Shown one piece after another: positions 1 through 8,686 of a stretch of 32,125 nt of DNA. Made by a program: the position numbers and the translations under genes. The notes beneath the pieces are model-generated. The model searched no databases and was not told the origin of the DNA. It was given only the letters and a program-made list of their open reading frames with translations. Source of the DNA: Achromobacter ruhlandii (GTDB lineage: Bacteria > Pseudomonadota > Gammaproteobacteria > Burkholderiales > Burkholderiaceae_B); the NCBI RefSeq assembly GCF_902859695.1, contig NZ_CADIJL010000046.1, forward strand, positions 1 through 32,125, given 5' to 3'. Within the stretch, counting starts at the first letter, position 1; every line of letters begins with the position of its first letter.

Positions 1-813
1 CTGGCCGCGCAATGGCACGTCAACCTGCTCGACGTGCAGGGCACCGGCCCGCGCGGCCGCATCGTGCGCCGCGACGTCGAGGCCGCGCGCGACCGCGCCC
101 CCCTTGCCGCCGCGCCCCAGTCCAGCCGCGCCGCCGGCCGCCGCGTGCCGCATTCCGGCATGCGCCGCGCCATCGCCCGCCGCCTGACCGAAAGCAAGCA
201 GCAGGTGCCGCACTTCTACCTGACGGTGGACTGCCGCATGGACGCGCTGCTGGCCCTGCGCGCCCAGGCCAACCAGGGCGGCGCGGTCAAGCTGTCGGTC
301 AATGACTTCATCGTGCGCGCCGCCGCGCTGGCGCTGCGCGAGGTGCCCGAGGTCAACGCCAGCTGGCACGACGATGCCATTGAATTCCACGCCGGCGCCG
401 ACATCAGCGTCGCCGTGGCCACCGACGGCGGCCTGGTCACGCCCATCGTGCGCGACGCCGACGTCAAGCCGCTGTCCGCCATCGCTGCCGAGATCGTCGA
501 GCTGGCCGGCCGCGCCAAGGTCAATCGCCTGAAGCCCGAGGAATTCACCGGCGGCTCGCTGACGGTCAGCAACCTCGGCATGTACGGCATCAAGCAGTTC
601 GCCGCCATCATCAACCCGCCGCAGGCCGCGATCCTGGCGGTGGGTGCGGCCGAGCGCCGCCCGGTGGTGGACGACAACGGCGACCTGAAGGCCGCCACCG
701 TCATGACCGTGACGCTGTCGGCCGACCACCGCGTGGTGGACGGCGCCGTCGGCGCGCGCTGGCTGGCCGCCTTCCGCGCGCTGATCGAAGCCCCCGTGCG
801 CATCCTGCTGTGA
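1..813 (+). CDS. Dihydrolipoamide acyltransferase (E2) of a 2-oxoacid dehydrogenase complex, 5' truncated by window
   Basis: The reading frame is open from base 1, so the N-terminus (lipoyl domain) lies outside the window; 270 residues are visible. The first ~30 residues (LAAQWHVNLLDVQGTGPRGR, then IVRRDVEAA) match the peripheral E3-binding domain. After an Ala/Pro/Arg-rich linker comes the catalytic acyltransferase domain, ending with the active-site motif DHRVVDG (His and Asp), typical of E2 enzymes that transfer an acyl group from lipoyl-lysine to CoA. The next gene is an E3 whose start is within about 10 bases of this stop, so both belong to one operon, and E1 genes are expected upstream. 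Pyruvate, acetoin and branched-chain oxoacid E2s cannot be told apart from this fragment. The family is certain; the substrate is unknown. Confidence 0.93.
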   Translation: MAAQWHVNLLDVQGTGPRGRIVRRDVEAARDRAPLAAAPQSSRAAGRRVPHSGMRRAIARRLTESKQQVPHFYLTVDCRMDALLALRAQANQGGAVKLSVNDFIVRAAALALREVPEVNASWHDDAIEFHAGADISVAVATDGGLVTPIVRDADVKPLSAIAAEIVELAGRAKVNRLKPEEFTGGSLTVSNLGMYGIKQFAAIINPPQAAILAVGAAERRPVVDDNGDLKAATVMTVTLSADHRVVDGAVGARWLAAFRALIEAPVRILL

Positions 814-821
814 GCCCCGCC

Positions 822-2219
822 ATGACCAAGACTTCGTTTGACCTGGTGGTGGTGGGCGGCGGCCCCGGCGGCTACGTGGCCGCCATCCGCGCGGCCCAGC
901 TGGGCCTGTCGACCGCGCTGGTGGAACGCGCCGAACTCGGCGGCATCTGCCTGAACTGGGGCTGCATCCCGACCAAGGCGCTGCTGCACAGCGCCACCGT
1001 GCTGCGCGCCTGCCGCGAGGCCGACCAGTACGGCGTGACCGGCGCCGGCGCGGCCCAGCCCGACCTGGCCGCGATGGTGGCGCGCTCGCGCAAGGTCGCC
1101 GGCCGTCTGGGCCAGGGCGTCACGCACCTGATGAAGAAAAACGGCGTGACGGTGTTCGCCGCCAGCGCCCGGCTGGCCGGCGGCGGCCGCGTCGCGCTCG
1201 ACAACGGCGCCACGCTGTCGGCGCGCCACATCATCCTGGCCACCGGCGCGCGGGCGCGCGAGCTGCCGGCGCTGCCGGTGGGCGAACGCGTCTGGACCTA
1301 TCGCCAGGCGCTGACGCCGCCGGCGCTGCCCAAGTCGCTGCTGGTGGTGGGCGCGGGCGCGATCGGCGCCGAGTTCGCCAGCTTCTACCGTGCGGTCGGC
1401 GCGGAAGTGACGCTGATCGACATGACCGCCGAGATCCTGCCGCAGGAAGACGCCGAGATCTCCGCGCTGGCGCGCAAGGCGTTCGAAAAGCAAGGCATCC
1501 GCGTGCTGACGCAGTGCGCGGTCAAGTCGTCCAGCCTGACGGCCACCGGCGTCAAGGCCGTGCTGGAGCAACAGGGCAAGCAGATCGAGCTGGAGGTCGA
1601 GCGCGTCATCGTCGCGGCCGGCATCGTCGGCAACGTCGAGAACCTGGGCCTGGAGCAGACCCGCGTGAAGGTGGAGAAGACCCACATCGTCACGGATGGC
1701 CTGGGCCGCACGGCGGAACCGGGCGTCTACGCCATCGGCGACGTGGCCGGCGCGCCGTGGCTGGCGCACAAGGCCAGCCACGAGGCGGTGCTGTGCGTGG
1801 AGGCCATTGCCGGCCTGCCGGCGCACGCGCTCGATCCGCTGCGCATTCCGGCGTGCACCTATTCGCATCCGCAGGTCGCCAGCATCGGCATGACCGAGGC
1901 CCGCGCGCGCGAACACGCCAAGGCGACGGGCGGCGAGATCCGCGTCGGCAGGTTCACCTTCGTCGGCAACGGCAAGGCCATCGCCATGGGCGAGGACCAG
2001 GGGCTGGTGAAGACCGTGTTCGACGCCAAGACCGGCGAGCTGCTGGGCGCGCACATCATCCACCCGGAGGCGTCCGAGCTGATCGCCGGCTACGGCGTGG
2101 CGGCGGCGCTGGAAGCCACCGAGGAAGACCTGATGCACAGCGTGTTCGCGCATCCGACGCTGTCGGAGACGCTGCACGAATCGGTGCTGGCGGCCTTCGG
2201 CCGGGCGCTGCACGGCTAA
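822..2219 (+). CDS. lpdA: Dihydrolipoyl dehydrogenase (E3)
   Basis: FAD-dependent disulfide oxidoreductase of 465 residues that reoxidises dihydrolipoamide on E2 with NAD+. The FAD-binding GGGPGG motif is at residues 12-17, the redox-active disulfide in CLNWGCIPTK is Cys43/Cys48, a second Rossmann motif (GAGAIGAEFAS) is near residue 175, and the catalytic His444-Glu449 pair lies in HPTLSETLHE near the C-terminus. All key residues are present and the length is normal. I chose the ATG at 822; a GTG at 810 overlapping the E2 stop (GTGA) would add four residues. Neither has a strong ribosome site, and translation is probably coupled to the E2 gene. It converges on the LysR gene downstream. Confidence 0.96.
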   Translation: MTKTSFDLVVVGGGPGGYVAAIRAAQLGLSTALVERAELGGICLNWGCIPTKALLHSATVLRACREADQYGVTGAGAAQPDLAAMVARSRKVAGRLGQGVTHLMKKNGVTVFAASARLAGGGRVALDNGATLSARHIILATGARARELPALPVGERVWTYRQALTPPALPKSLLVVGAGAIGAEFASFYRAVGAEVTLIDMTAEILPQEDAEISALARKAFEKQGIRVLTQCAVKSSSLTATGVKAVLEQQGKQIELEVERVIVAAGIVGNVENLGLEQTRVKVEKTHIVTDGLGRTAEPGVYAIGDVAGAPWLAHKASHEAVLCVEAIAGLPAHALDPLRIPACTYSHPQVASIGMTEARAREHAKATGGEIRVGRFTFVGNGKAIAMGEDQGLVKTVFDAKTGELLGAHIIHPEASELIAGYGVAAALEATEEDLMHSVFAHPTLSETLHESVLAAFGRALHG

Positions 2220-2282
2220 GGCCCGTGGCAACGCGCCAGGCGTCTCGCGCGGACCGTCATCGGCCGCGCGGGGCGCCCCGCT

Positions 2283-3164
2283 TCACAAGCGGCTGGCGAA
2301 GAAATCCAGGAAGCAGGCGATGCGCCGCGATAGCTGCGTATTGCGGTAGTACACCGCGTGCATCGGCTGCAGGTAGTCGGTGTGCAGGTCTTCCATGATG
2401 CGCACCAACCGCCCTTCGATCAGATCGTCGCGCGACACGAAGTCCGACAGGCAGGCGATGCCCACGCCGCGCAGCGCCAGGTGGCGCTGGGTCTCGCCGC
2501 TGGACGTGGCCAGCGTGGGCGTGGCCAGATAGGTCGAGCCGCCCGCGTGGCGCAGCGGCCAGACGTTCAGGCTTTCCGGCTGGGTGAAGCCCAGCAGTTC
2601 GTGCCCGGCAAGATCCTCGACGGTGCGCGGCACGCCGCGCCGCGCCAGGTACTCGGGGCTGGCCATCAGCCAGCGCGGACGCGGCCGCATCGGCCGCGCA
2701 TGCAGCGTGGAATCGTTCAACGGCCCCATGCGCAGGGCCACGTCGGTGCGGTGCTCGATCAGGTCGACGATGCGATCGTTGCTGGTCAGCTCCAGCGAGA
2801 TGGCCGGATACTCCCGGCGGAAGTCGGCCACATGCGGCACCACGCAATGCAGCATCACCGGCACCGAGGCGTCGACGCGCAGACGGCCGGCCGGCTGCTG
2901 GTTGACGATGCGCATGCATTCCTCGGCTTCTTCCAGCGACTGCACGATCTGGCGCGCCTTCGGCAGGAAATGCGCGCCCTCGGCGGTCAGTTCCATGCGC
3001 CGCGTGGTGCGATTCAGCAGCGTCACGCCCAGGTCTTCCTCCAGGCGCGACAGGCCTCGGCTGACGCCCGAGGCGGTCTGGCCCAGCATCTCGGCGGCGG
3101 CGCTCATCGAACCGGCGTCGACCACGCCCAGGAACAACCGCAGGGCTTCGGAATTGAGCGCCAT
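2283..3164 (-). CDS. LysR-family transcriptional regulator
   Basis: The 293-residue protein has the LysR layout. An N-terminal winged helix-turn-helix at about residues 5-65 contains AAAEMLGQTASGVSRGLSRLEEDLGV and is followed by the typical LLNRTTR segment. A LysR substrate-binding domain runs from about residue 90 to 290. It belongs to the large group whose members often end near DFFASRL and regulate neighbouring oxidoreductase or efflux genes, but no inducer can be predicted. The gene lies downstream of ilvD in the same orientation. A strong terminator at 3346-3378 separates them, so it is probably transcribed alone. Its 3' end converges on lpdA with a 63-bp gap. A possible -10 (TATAAA on the minus strand, near 3194-3200) lies just upstream of the ATG. 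Confidence 0.93.
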   Translation of the reverse strand: MALNSEALRLFLGVVDAGSMSAAAEMLGQTASGVSRGLSRLEEDLGVTLLNRTTRRMELTAEGAHFLPKARQIVQSLEEAEECMRIVNQQPAGRLRVDASVPVMLHCVVPHVADFRREYPAISLELTSNDRIVDLIEHRTDVALRMGPLNDSTLHARPMRPRPRWLMASPEYLARRGVPRTVEDLAGHELLGFTQPESLNVWPLRHAGGSTYLATPTLATSSGETQRHLALRGVGIACLSDFVSRDDLIEGRLVRIMEDLHTDYLQPMHAVYYRNTQLSRRIACFLDFFASRL

Positions 3165-3345
3165 TTTTGACTCCGGATCACAAGTAGCGGAATTTTATAG
3201 CGCGCTGCTGACGCAATGTCGCGGTGGCCCGGCCGATGACAGGGTTATCCGCCAAACGCGCGGGCAGCAATTCCGAGCCGGCATGAGGTGGCAAAAAGGA
3301 CAGCGGCGAGGGTTGCTGCGCGCTGCCGCCAGCGCAGCGCACGCC

Positions 3346-3378
3346 AAAAAAAAGCGGCGCACGCGGCGCCGCTTTTTC
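3346..3378 (-). terminator. Rho-independent terminator of ilvD
   Basis: The stem GCGGCGC (3354-3360) pairs with GCGCCGC (3366-3372) around a 5-base loop and is extended by A-T pairs. Read on the minus strand it is followed by eight Ts. It starts about 22 bases beyond the ilvD stop codon. A five-T run on the other strand gives weaker bidirectional potential. Confidence 0.9.
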
Positions 3379-3399
3379 ACTGCATCGACCGCCGGCCGA

Positions 3400-5265
3400 T
3401 CAACGCTTCTGCTTGAGCTGCGACAGATCGCGCACCGCGCCGCGGTCGGCCGAGGTAGCCAGCGCCGCGTAGGCCTGCAGGGCCTGCGACACCACGCGCT
3501 CGCGGCCCACCGGCAACCAGCCGCCATCGGCGCGCGCGTTCATCGCGGCGCGGCGGCGGGCCAGTTCCTCGTCGGACACGGCCAGGTGCATCTTGCGGTT
3601 GGGGATGTCGATCTCGATGGTGTCGCCGTCTTCCACCAGCCCGATGGTGCCGCCCTCGGCCGCTTCGGGCGAGGCGTGGCCGATCACCAGGCCCGACGAG
3701 CCGCCCGAGAAGCGGCCATCGGTGAACAGCGCGCAGGTCTTGCCCAGGCCCTTGGACTTCAGGTAGGACGTGGGATACAGCATTTCCTGCATGCCGGGGC
3801 CGCCCTTGGGGCCTTCGTAGCGGATCACCACCACGTCGCCCGGCACGACCTTGTCGCCCAGGATGCCTTCGACGGCGTCGTCCTGGCTTTCGAACACGCG
3901 CGCGCGGCCGGTGAAGACCCACTGCGATTCATCCACGCCGGCAGTCTTGACGATGCAGCCCTTCTCGGCCAGGTTGCCGTACAGCACGGCCAGGCCGCCG
4001 TCCTTGGAGTAGGCATTTTCCTTGCTGCGGATGCAGCCAGTCTTGCGATCGGTGTCCAGCGTCAGGAAGGTCGCGTCCTGGCTGAAGGCCACGGTGGTGG
4101 GAATGCCGCCGGGCGCGGCGCGATAGAACTTCTGCGCCGCTTCGCCGGCGCCGCCGGCCACGTCCCATTGCGCGATGGCGTTGCCCAGCGTGCCGCTGTG
4201 CACGTTGCCGCAGGACAGGTCGAGCAGGTCGGCGCGCGCCAGTTCGCCCAGGATGCCGAGGATGCCGCCGGCGCGGTGCACGTCTTCGATGTGGTACTTA
4301 TCGGTGGCCGGCGCGGCCTTGCACAGGCACGGCACCTTGCGCGAGATGCGGTCGATGTCGGCCATGGTGAAGTCGACGCCGGCTTCCTGCGCGGCGGCCA
4401 GCAGGTGCAGCACGGTGTTGGTGGAACCGCCCATGGCCACGTCCAGCGCCATGGCGTTCTGGAACGCGCTCTTGGTGGCGATGTTGCGCGGCAGGACCGA
4501 TTCGTCTTCCTCGACGTAGTAGCGGCGGCACAGGTCCACCACCAGGCGGCCGGCCTGCTCGAACAGCCCCTTGCGCCAGGCGTGCGTGGCGACGATGGTG
4601 CCGTTGCCCGGCAGCGCCAGGCCGATGGCCTCGGTCAGGCAGTTCATCGAGTTGGCGGTGAACATGCCGGAACAGGAGCCGCAGGTCGGACACGCGCTGC
4701 GTTCGACTTCGGCGACATCGGCATCCGACACGTTGGGATCGGCGGCCTTGATCATGGCGTCGATCAGGTCGATCTTGGCGATCACCTTGCCGTCGGTCGG
4801 CGACTTGACCTTGCCGGCTTCCATCGGACCGCCGGACACGAACACCACCGGAATGTTCAGGCGCATCGCGGCCATCAGCATCCCCGGGGTGATCTTGTCG
4901 CAGTTCGAGATGCAGACCATGGCGTCGGCGCAGTGCGCGTTGACCATGTATTCGACCGAGTCGGCGATCAGTTCGCGCGACGGCAGCGAATACAGCATGC
5001 CGCCGTGGCCCATGGCGATGCCGTCATCGACCGCAATGGTGTTGAATTCCTTGGCGACGCCGCCGGCGGCCTCGATTTCCTTGGCGACCAACGCGCCCAG
5101 GTCGCGCAGGTGCACGTGGCCCGGCACGAACTGCGTGAACGAGTTGACCACCGCGATGATCGGCTTGCCGAAGTCTCCGTCCTTCATGCCGGTGGCGCGC
5201 CACAGGGCGCGGGCGCCGGCCATGTTGCGGCCGTGGGTCGAGGTGCGGGAACGGTAGTGCGGCAT
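3400..5265 (-). CDS. ilvD: Dihydroxy-acid dehydratase
   Basis: The 621-residue enzyme dehydrates 2,3-dihydroxy-isovalerate and 2,3-dihydroxy-3-methylvalerate to the 2-oxoacids, the third step shared by valine and isoleucine synthesis. It starts with MPHYRSRTSTHGRNMAGAR, characteristic of the long (E. coli-type) form. The iron-sulfur cluster cysteines appear in SNCDKITPGM and CPTCGSCSGMF, and the conserved GGSTNT, EGPKGGPGMQEM and TDGRFSGGSSG motifs are intact. Length and motifs are normal. It appears monocistronic: an AT-rich stretch with a possible -10 (TATTAT on the minus strand, about 5307-5312) lies upstream, and a clear terminator lies downstream. No leader peptide or attenuator is evident in its short upstream region. 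Confidence 0.97.
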   Translation of the reverse strand: MPHYRSRTSTHGRNMAGARALWRATGMKDGDFGKPIIAVVNSFTQFVPGHVHLRDLGALVAKEIEAAGGVAKEFNTIAVDDGIAMGHGGMLYSLPSRELIADSVEYMVNAHCADAMVCISNCDKITPGMLMAAMRLNIPVVFVSGGPMEAGKVKSPTDGKVIAKIDLIDAMIKAADPNVSDADVAEVERSACPTCGSCSGMFTANSMNCLTEAIGLALPGNGTIVATHAWRKGLFEQAGRLVVDLCRRYYVEEDESVLPRNIATKSAFQNAMALDVAMGGSTNTVLHLLAAAQEAGVDFTMADIDRISRKVPCLCKAAPATDKYHIEDVHRAGGILGILGELARADLLDLSCGNVHSGTLGNAIAQWDVAGGAGEAAQKFYRAAPGGIPTTVAFSQDATFLTLDTDRKTGCIRSKENAYSKDGGLAVLYGNLAEKGCIVKTAGVDESQWVFTGRARVFESQDDAVEGILGDKVVPGDVVVIRYEGPKGGPGMQEMLYPTSYLKSKGLGKTCALFTDGRFSGGSSGLVIGHASPEAAEGGTIGLVEDGDTIEIDIPNRKMHLAVSDEELARRRAAMNARADGGWLPVGRERVVSQALQAYAALATSADRGAVRDLSQLKQKR

Positions 5266-5366
5266 GATCTTGTCTCAGGCGATTAGCGTGGGCGGCAAAA
5301 CGGTAAATAATACGCTGGTTCCGGCCGCCAGCGGCCGCAGGCCGCCCCGAGGCCGCGCCGCGGCCA

Positions 5367-6206
5367 TCAGGCGGACGCCGTGCCGCGCGCGGCGAAGGCG
5401 CTGGGCGGCTCGCCCAAGGCCTTGCGGAACATGGCCGCGAACGCGCTGGGACTGTCGTAGCCCAGATCCAGGGCCACATCCAGCACCCGCTCGCCGCGCG
5501 CCAGCCGCTCCATCGCCGCCAGCAGCCGCGCCTGCTGGCGCCAGCGGCCGAAGGTCATGCCGGTGTGGCGCAGAAACAGGCGGTGCACCGTCTTGGGATC
5601 CACCCCCAATTCCCGCGCCCAGTCGGCCGCGCCCGCCTGGCGCTCGGGGTGGCGCACGATGGCGCGGCAGATGCGCGCCAGGCGCGGCTCGGACGGCTGC
5701 GGCAGGTGCAGCGGCAGCACCGGCTCCTGTTTCAGCTCGTCCAGCAGCAGCATCATCAGACGGCCGTCGCGGGTGCCGGGCTGCCAGTCCAGCGGCACCT
5801 CGGCGGCCGCCACCATCAGCTCGCGCAACAGCGGCGAGATCGACAGCACGCAACATTCGGTAGGCAGGTGCGCCGCCGCGCCCGGCTCGACGAACACCGT
5901 GCGCATGCGCGGTTCGCCGCTCATGCGGATGGCGTGCGAGACCCAGGCCGGCACCCATACGCCGCGCGTGGGCGGCACCACCCAGATACCGGCGTCGGTA
6001 TCCACCACCATCACGCCCGAGATCGCGTACACCAGTTGCGAGCGGCGATGGCGGTGGCGACGCACGCGATGTCCGTCCTCGTAGTCCACCGCCAGGGCCG
6101 CCACCGGGCGCAGCGAGGACTCGTACGGAAACAGGTCCAGATCGGCGGGCTTGCGCGATCGGGAGGCAACGGGCGATTTCGGTTTGTCCATTTCTCGATG
6201 ATTCAT
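5367..6206 (-). CDS. AraC-family transcriptional regulator with N-terminal cupin
   Basis: The protein has 279 residues from the ATG at 6206 (MNHREMDKPKSP). An ATG at 6191 (MDKPKSP) is equally possible and has a GAGAA just upstream. The frame stays open further upstream, but that part is Arg/Ala/Gly-rich and looks non-coding. The N-terminal half has cupin-like strands around HRHRRSQLVYAISGVMVV and GVWVPAWVSHAIRM. The C-terminal ~100 residues contain the paired AraC helix-turn-helix, ending DVALDLGYDSPSAFAAMFRK followed by GEPPSAF. This layout is common in regulators of small metabolic or efflux genes. It is divergent from the leuA remnant, with about 470 bp between them, so it may have controlled that gene; this is inference only. 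Confidence 0.9.
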   Translation of the reverse strand: MNHREMDKPKSPVASRSRKPADLDLFPYESSLRPVAALAVDYEDGHRVRRHRHRRSQLVYAISGVMVVDTDAGIWVVPPTRGVWVPAWVSHAIRMSGEPRMRTVFVEPGAAAHLPTECCVLSISPLLRELMVAAAEVPLDWQPGTRDGRLMMLLLDELKQEPVLPLHLPQPSEPRLARICRAIVRHPERQAGAADWARELGVDPKTVHRLFLRHTGMTFGRWRQQARLLAAMERLARGERVLDVALDLGYDSPSAFAAMFRKALGEPPSAFAARGTASA

Positions 6207-6675
6207 GTCCAACCGGCGGTAGACGGTCTTTTCCAGTGTACCTATCCTGCCCGCCATCCCGTCGATTTCCCTGTCGTCCGCGTTCCGATCATGCCTCTCG
6301 CCTGCCATTGCCCCGCCGCCCGCTGCGCCGCCATGCGCGGCCGGCGCGCGCGCATGGCCGGGAAATCGGACGCCCTCACAGCCGCGCGCGCGGTCCCGGA
6401 CACCTGGCGCCTTTGCGCCAACGCGCGCCCCGCCGCGCCGCGCCGGCGCCTTTTCGCCCATATCCGCCTCGTCCCGAGCTGCCGCGCCCTCCGCGCCCAC
6501 GCCGCGGCCGCCGTCCTGCCGACGCTACGACTAGCGCGCGGTTGCCGGGCCTTGCGCCCCGTGGCCGCCCGGCAGCCCCGGGCCCTCTGACGGGCCCGTC
6601 CGCCACCTCCCTTGCCCGACCGCCGCCGCAGACCGGCGGCCCCAGACGCCGCGCGCCGCGCGGCCGGAGGTTTTC
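6207..6675. other. 469-bp GC-rich intergenic region between AraC gene and leuA remnant
   Basis: This is the divergent promoter region. It holds long open frames rich in Arg, Ala and Pro that look like composition artefacts. A 7-bp hairpin (CGGGCCC, loop TCTGAC, GGGCCCG) lies at 6579-6598 with no T-tract. A strong Shine-Dalgarno (GGAGG, 6666-6670) precedes the leuA ATG at 6676. I see no convincing sigma-70 promoter and no riboswitch. Confidence 0.5.
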
Positions 6676-7713
6676 ATGCTCGACCATCCCCAACACAAAT
6701 ACCGCCCCGTCCAGCCCTTTTCCCGCGACTACGCCGAACGCCAATGGCCCGCGCGCCGCCCGAGCGCGCCGCCGATCTGGATGAGCACCGACATGCGCGA
6801 CGGCAACCAGGCGCTGATCGAGCCCATGGACGCGGCGCGCAAGCTGCGCTTTTTCGAGCAATTGGTGGCCGTGGGCCTGAAAGAGATCGAAGTCGCGTTC
6901 CCCTCGGCCTCCGACACCGACTTCAACTTCGTGCGCAAGCTGATCGAGGAAAACCGCATTCCCGACGACGTCACCATCGAGGTCCTGACCCAGTCGCGGC
7001 CCGACCTGATCGAACGCACGTTCGAATCACTGCGCGGCGCGCGCCGCGCCATCGTGCACCTGTACAACCCGATCGCGCCGCAATGGCGCCGCATCGTGTT
7101 CGGCATGAGCCGCGCCGAGATCAAGGAGATCGCGCTGGCCGGCACGCGCCAGATCCGCGCCCTGGCGGACGCGCGTCCGGAAACGGAGTGGATCTACGAG
7201 TACTCCCCCGAGACCTTCAGCCTGGCCGAGCTGGACTTCGCGCTGGAGGTCTGCGACGCCGTCAGCGCGATCTGGCGCCCGACGCCGGCAAACAGGATGA
7301 TCATCAACCTGCCGTCGACGGTGGAATGCACCACCGCCAACGTCTATGCCGACCAGATCGAATGGATGCACCGCCGCCTGGCGCGGCGCGACAGCATCGT
7401 GCTGAGCGTGCATCCGCACAACGACCGCGGCACCGCCGTGGCCTCGGCGGAACTGGCGGTGCTGGCCGGCGCCGACCGCGTCGAAGGCTGCCTGTTCGGC
7501 AACGGCGAGCGCACGGGCAACGTCGACCTGGTGACGCTGGCGCTGAACCTGGACCGGCAGGGCATCGCCAGCGGCCTGGATTTCACCGACATGGCGGCCG
7601 TGCGCGACTGCGTCCAGGCCTGCAACCAATTGCCGGTGGACGTGTTCCACCCCTACGCGTTCACGTCCGCAACGCCAGCAGCGCTTCCTGCAGGTGCCGC
7701 AGCCCCCGGCTGA
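6676..7713 (+). pseudogene. leuA: 2-isopropylmalate synthase, 3'-truncated
   Basis: The first ~328 codons are a well conserved LeuA of the long form. Visible are MLDHPQHKYRP, the catalytic DMRDGNQALIEPM (metal-binding Asp42), the HPHNDRG metal ligands (His246, His248) and GNGERTGNVD, covering the TIM-barrel that condenses acetyl-CoA with 2-oxoisovalerate. Homology stops at NQLPVDVFHPYA, about base 7658. Intact enzymes continue with AGDLV...GSHQDA, a linker domain and a leucine-binding regulatory domain, for roughly 550-570 residues in all. The last ~17 codons here are the antisense of the tail of the facing LysR gene. The ribosome site GGAGG is intact. The linker domain is needed to close the active site in characterised LeuA proteins, so I expect an inactive remnant. 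Another leuA elsewhere in the genome is likely, since this family usually has one with ilvBHC. Confidence 0.85.
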
Positions 7714-8551
7714 GCGGCTTGTCGCGCCGCACCACCACGGCCAGCGTGCGCGCCAGGCGCGGCGTCAGGGAACGCACCGCCAGGCTGGCGCGCTGGCCCG
7801 CGCCGCTGACCGCCAGCCGCGGCAGCACCGCGCACGCCAGGCCGGCCGCCACGATTTCCTTCATGGCCTCGGTGCTGCCCAGCTCCATCACCGGCTTGGC
7901 CGCCACCCCTGCCGCGTCGAACCAGTCATCCACCAGGCCACGGGTGCGCGCGCCCGGCTCGAACAGCACCAGCGGCAACGCCGCCAACGCCTGCGGCGTC
8001 ACGGCGTCCGGCATTCCCAGCGGGCCGCGCGCCGGGAAGATCGCCACGAACTCGTCTTCCAGCACGGGCGTGGCCTCGATCATGCGGCCGGGCGCGGGCA
8101 GCGTCACCAGGCCGATGTCGAGCGTGTTGTTCTCCAGGCCGCGCAGCATGTCGGCGGTATTGCCGGTGCTGGCCACCACGTCCAGCGCCGGAAAGCGCCG
8201 CCGCAGGCCGGCCAGCAGCGGCGGCAGCAGATAGGTGCAGGCGGTGGCGCCGGTGCCCAGGCGCACCCGCCCGGTCACTTGCGAAGCATGCGCCGTCATG
8301 GCCTGCTCGGCCCGCGCCAGCGCGGTGTCGATGGCGCGGATGTGGGTCAGCAGTTCCAGCCCGGCGGCGGTGGGCCCGGCGCGGCGGCCGACCCGCTCGA
8401 CCAGCTTCAGGCCGAAGCGGCGCTCGAGCTGGCGCACCTGCAGGCTGACGGCGGGCTGGGTGATGCCGCCGCGTTCGGCGGCGGCCGAGAAACTGCCCAG
8501 TTCGATCACCTGCGCAAAGGTGCGCAGGGCGTCCAGATTGAGTCCGCGCAT
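7661..8551 (-). CDS. LysR-family transcriptional regulator, divergent from the acetyltransferase/MFS pair
   Basis: A complete LysR protein of 296 residues. The N-terminal helix-turn-helix is at about residues 5-62 (SFSAAAERGGITQPAVSLQV, then RQLERRFG), followed by an effector domain with the usual GxTxxxxLLP-like start (LGTGATACTYLLPPLLAG). The effector domain resembles CysB/CbbR-like members, but the ligand is unknown. Its stop codon (7661-7663) lies inside the 3' end of the truncated leuA frame, so the leuA rearrangement stops exactly at this gene's end and leaves it whole. It is divergent from the acetyltransferase gene at 8687. The gap carries LysR-type sites, so regulation of that operon and autoregulation are likely. 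Confidence 0.93.
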   Translation of the reverse strand: MRGLNLDALRTFAQVIELGSFSAAAERGGITQPAVSLQVRQLERRFGLKLVERVGRRAGPTAAGLELLTHIRAIDTALARAEQAMTAHASQVTGRVRLGTGATACTYLLPPLLAGLRRRFPALDVVASTGNTADMLRGLENNTLDIGLVTLPAPGRMIEATPVLEDEFVAIFPARGPLGMPDAVTPQALAALPLVLFEPGARTRGLVDDWFDAAGVAAKPVMELGSTEAMKEIVAAGLACAVLPRLAVSGAGQRASLAVRSLTPRLARTLAVVVRRDKPLSRGLRHLQEALLALRT

Positions 8552-8572
8552 GGCATTCCGCCCCCGCCTAAT

Positions 8573-8620
8573 CCAAAGTTTTACTTATGAAAAGCATAAT
8601 AGACCAAAGCTTTATTTATG
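8573..8620. promoter_or_regulatory. Candidate LysR operator region (direct repeat plus T-N11-A dyad)
   Basis: Two copies of a 17-bp sequence lie 31 bp apart, about three helical turns: CCAAAGTTTTACTTATG (8573-8589) and CCAAAGCTTTATTTATG (8604-8620), 15 of 17 bases alike. Between them, TTATG-N5-CATAA (8585-8599) contains a symmetric T-N11-A LysR box (8586-8598). The stretch is strikingly AT-rich against its surroundings and sits between the LysR start (8551) and the acetyltransferase start (8687). Binding by the adjacent LysR protein is inferred. Confidence 0.6.
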
Positions 8621-8686
8621 CATGGGCTTGCGCCACACTGGCGGCTGGTTTTTCACCCCTCCGTTACTTCCCTCCGCGAACCCGCC

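Noticed and set aside
216..2231. Long minus-strand open frame opposite the E2 and lpdA genes
   Set aside because: It is antisense to two clearly conserved enzymes and its sequence is rich in Arg, His, Gln and Ala, as expected for the complement of GC-rich codons.
2240..2282. Terminator between lpdA and the facing LysR gene
   Set aside because: Only a short GGGGCGCCCC palindrome is present, without a proper loop or T-tract.
2584..5286. 900-codon plus-strand open frame opposite LysR and ilvD
   Set aside because: It is fully antisense to ilvD and LysR, with low-complexity composition and no recognisable domain.
6500..6598. Possible leucine leader peptide and attenuator before leuA
   Set aside because: Two rare CTA codons and a hairpin at 6579-6598 are present, but there is no run of Leu codons, no short frame with its own ribosome site, and no T-tract.
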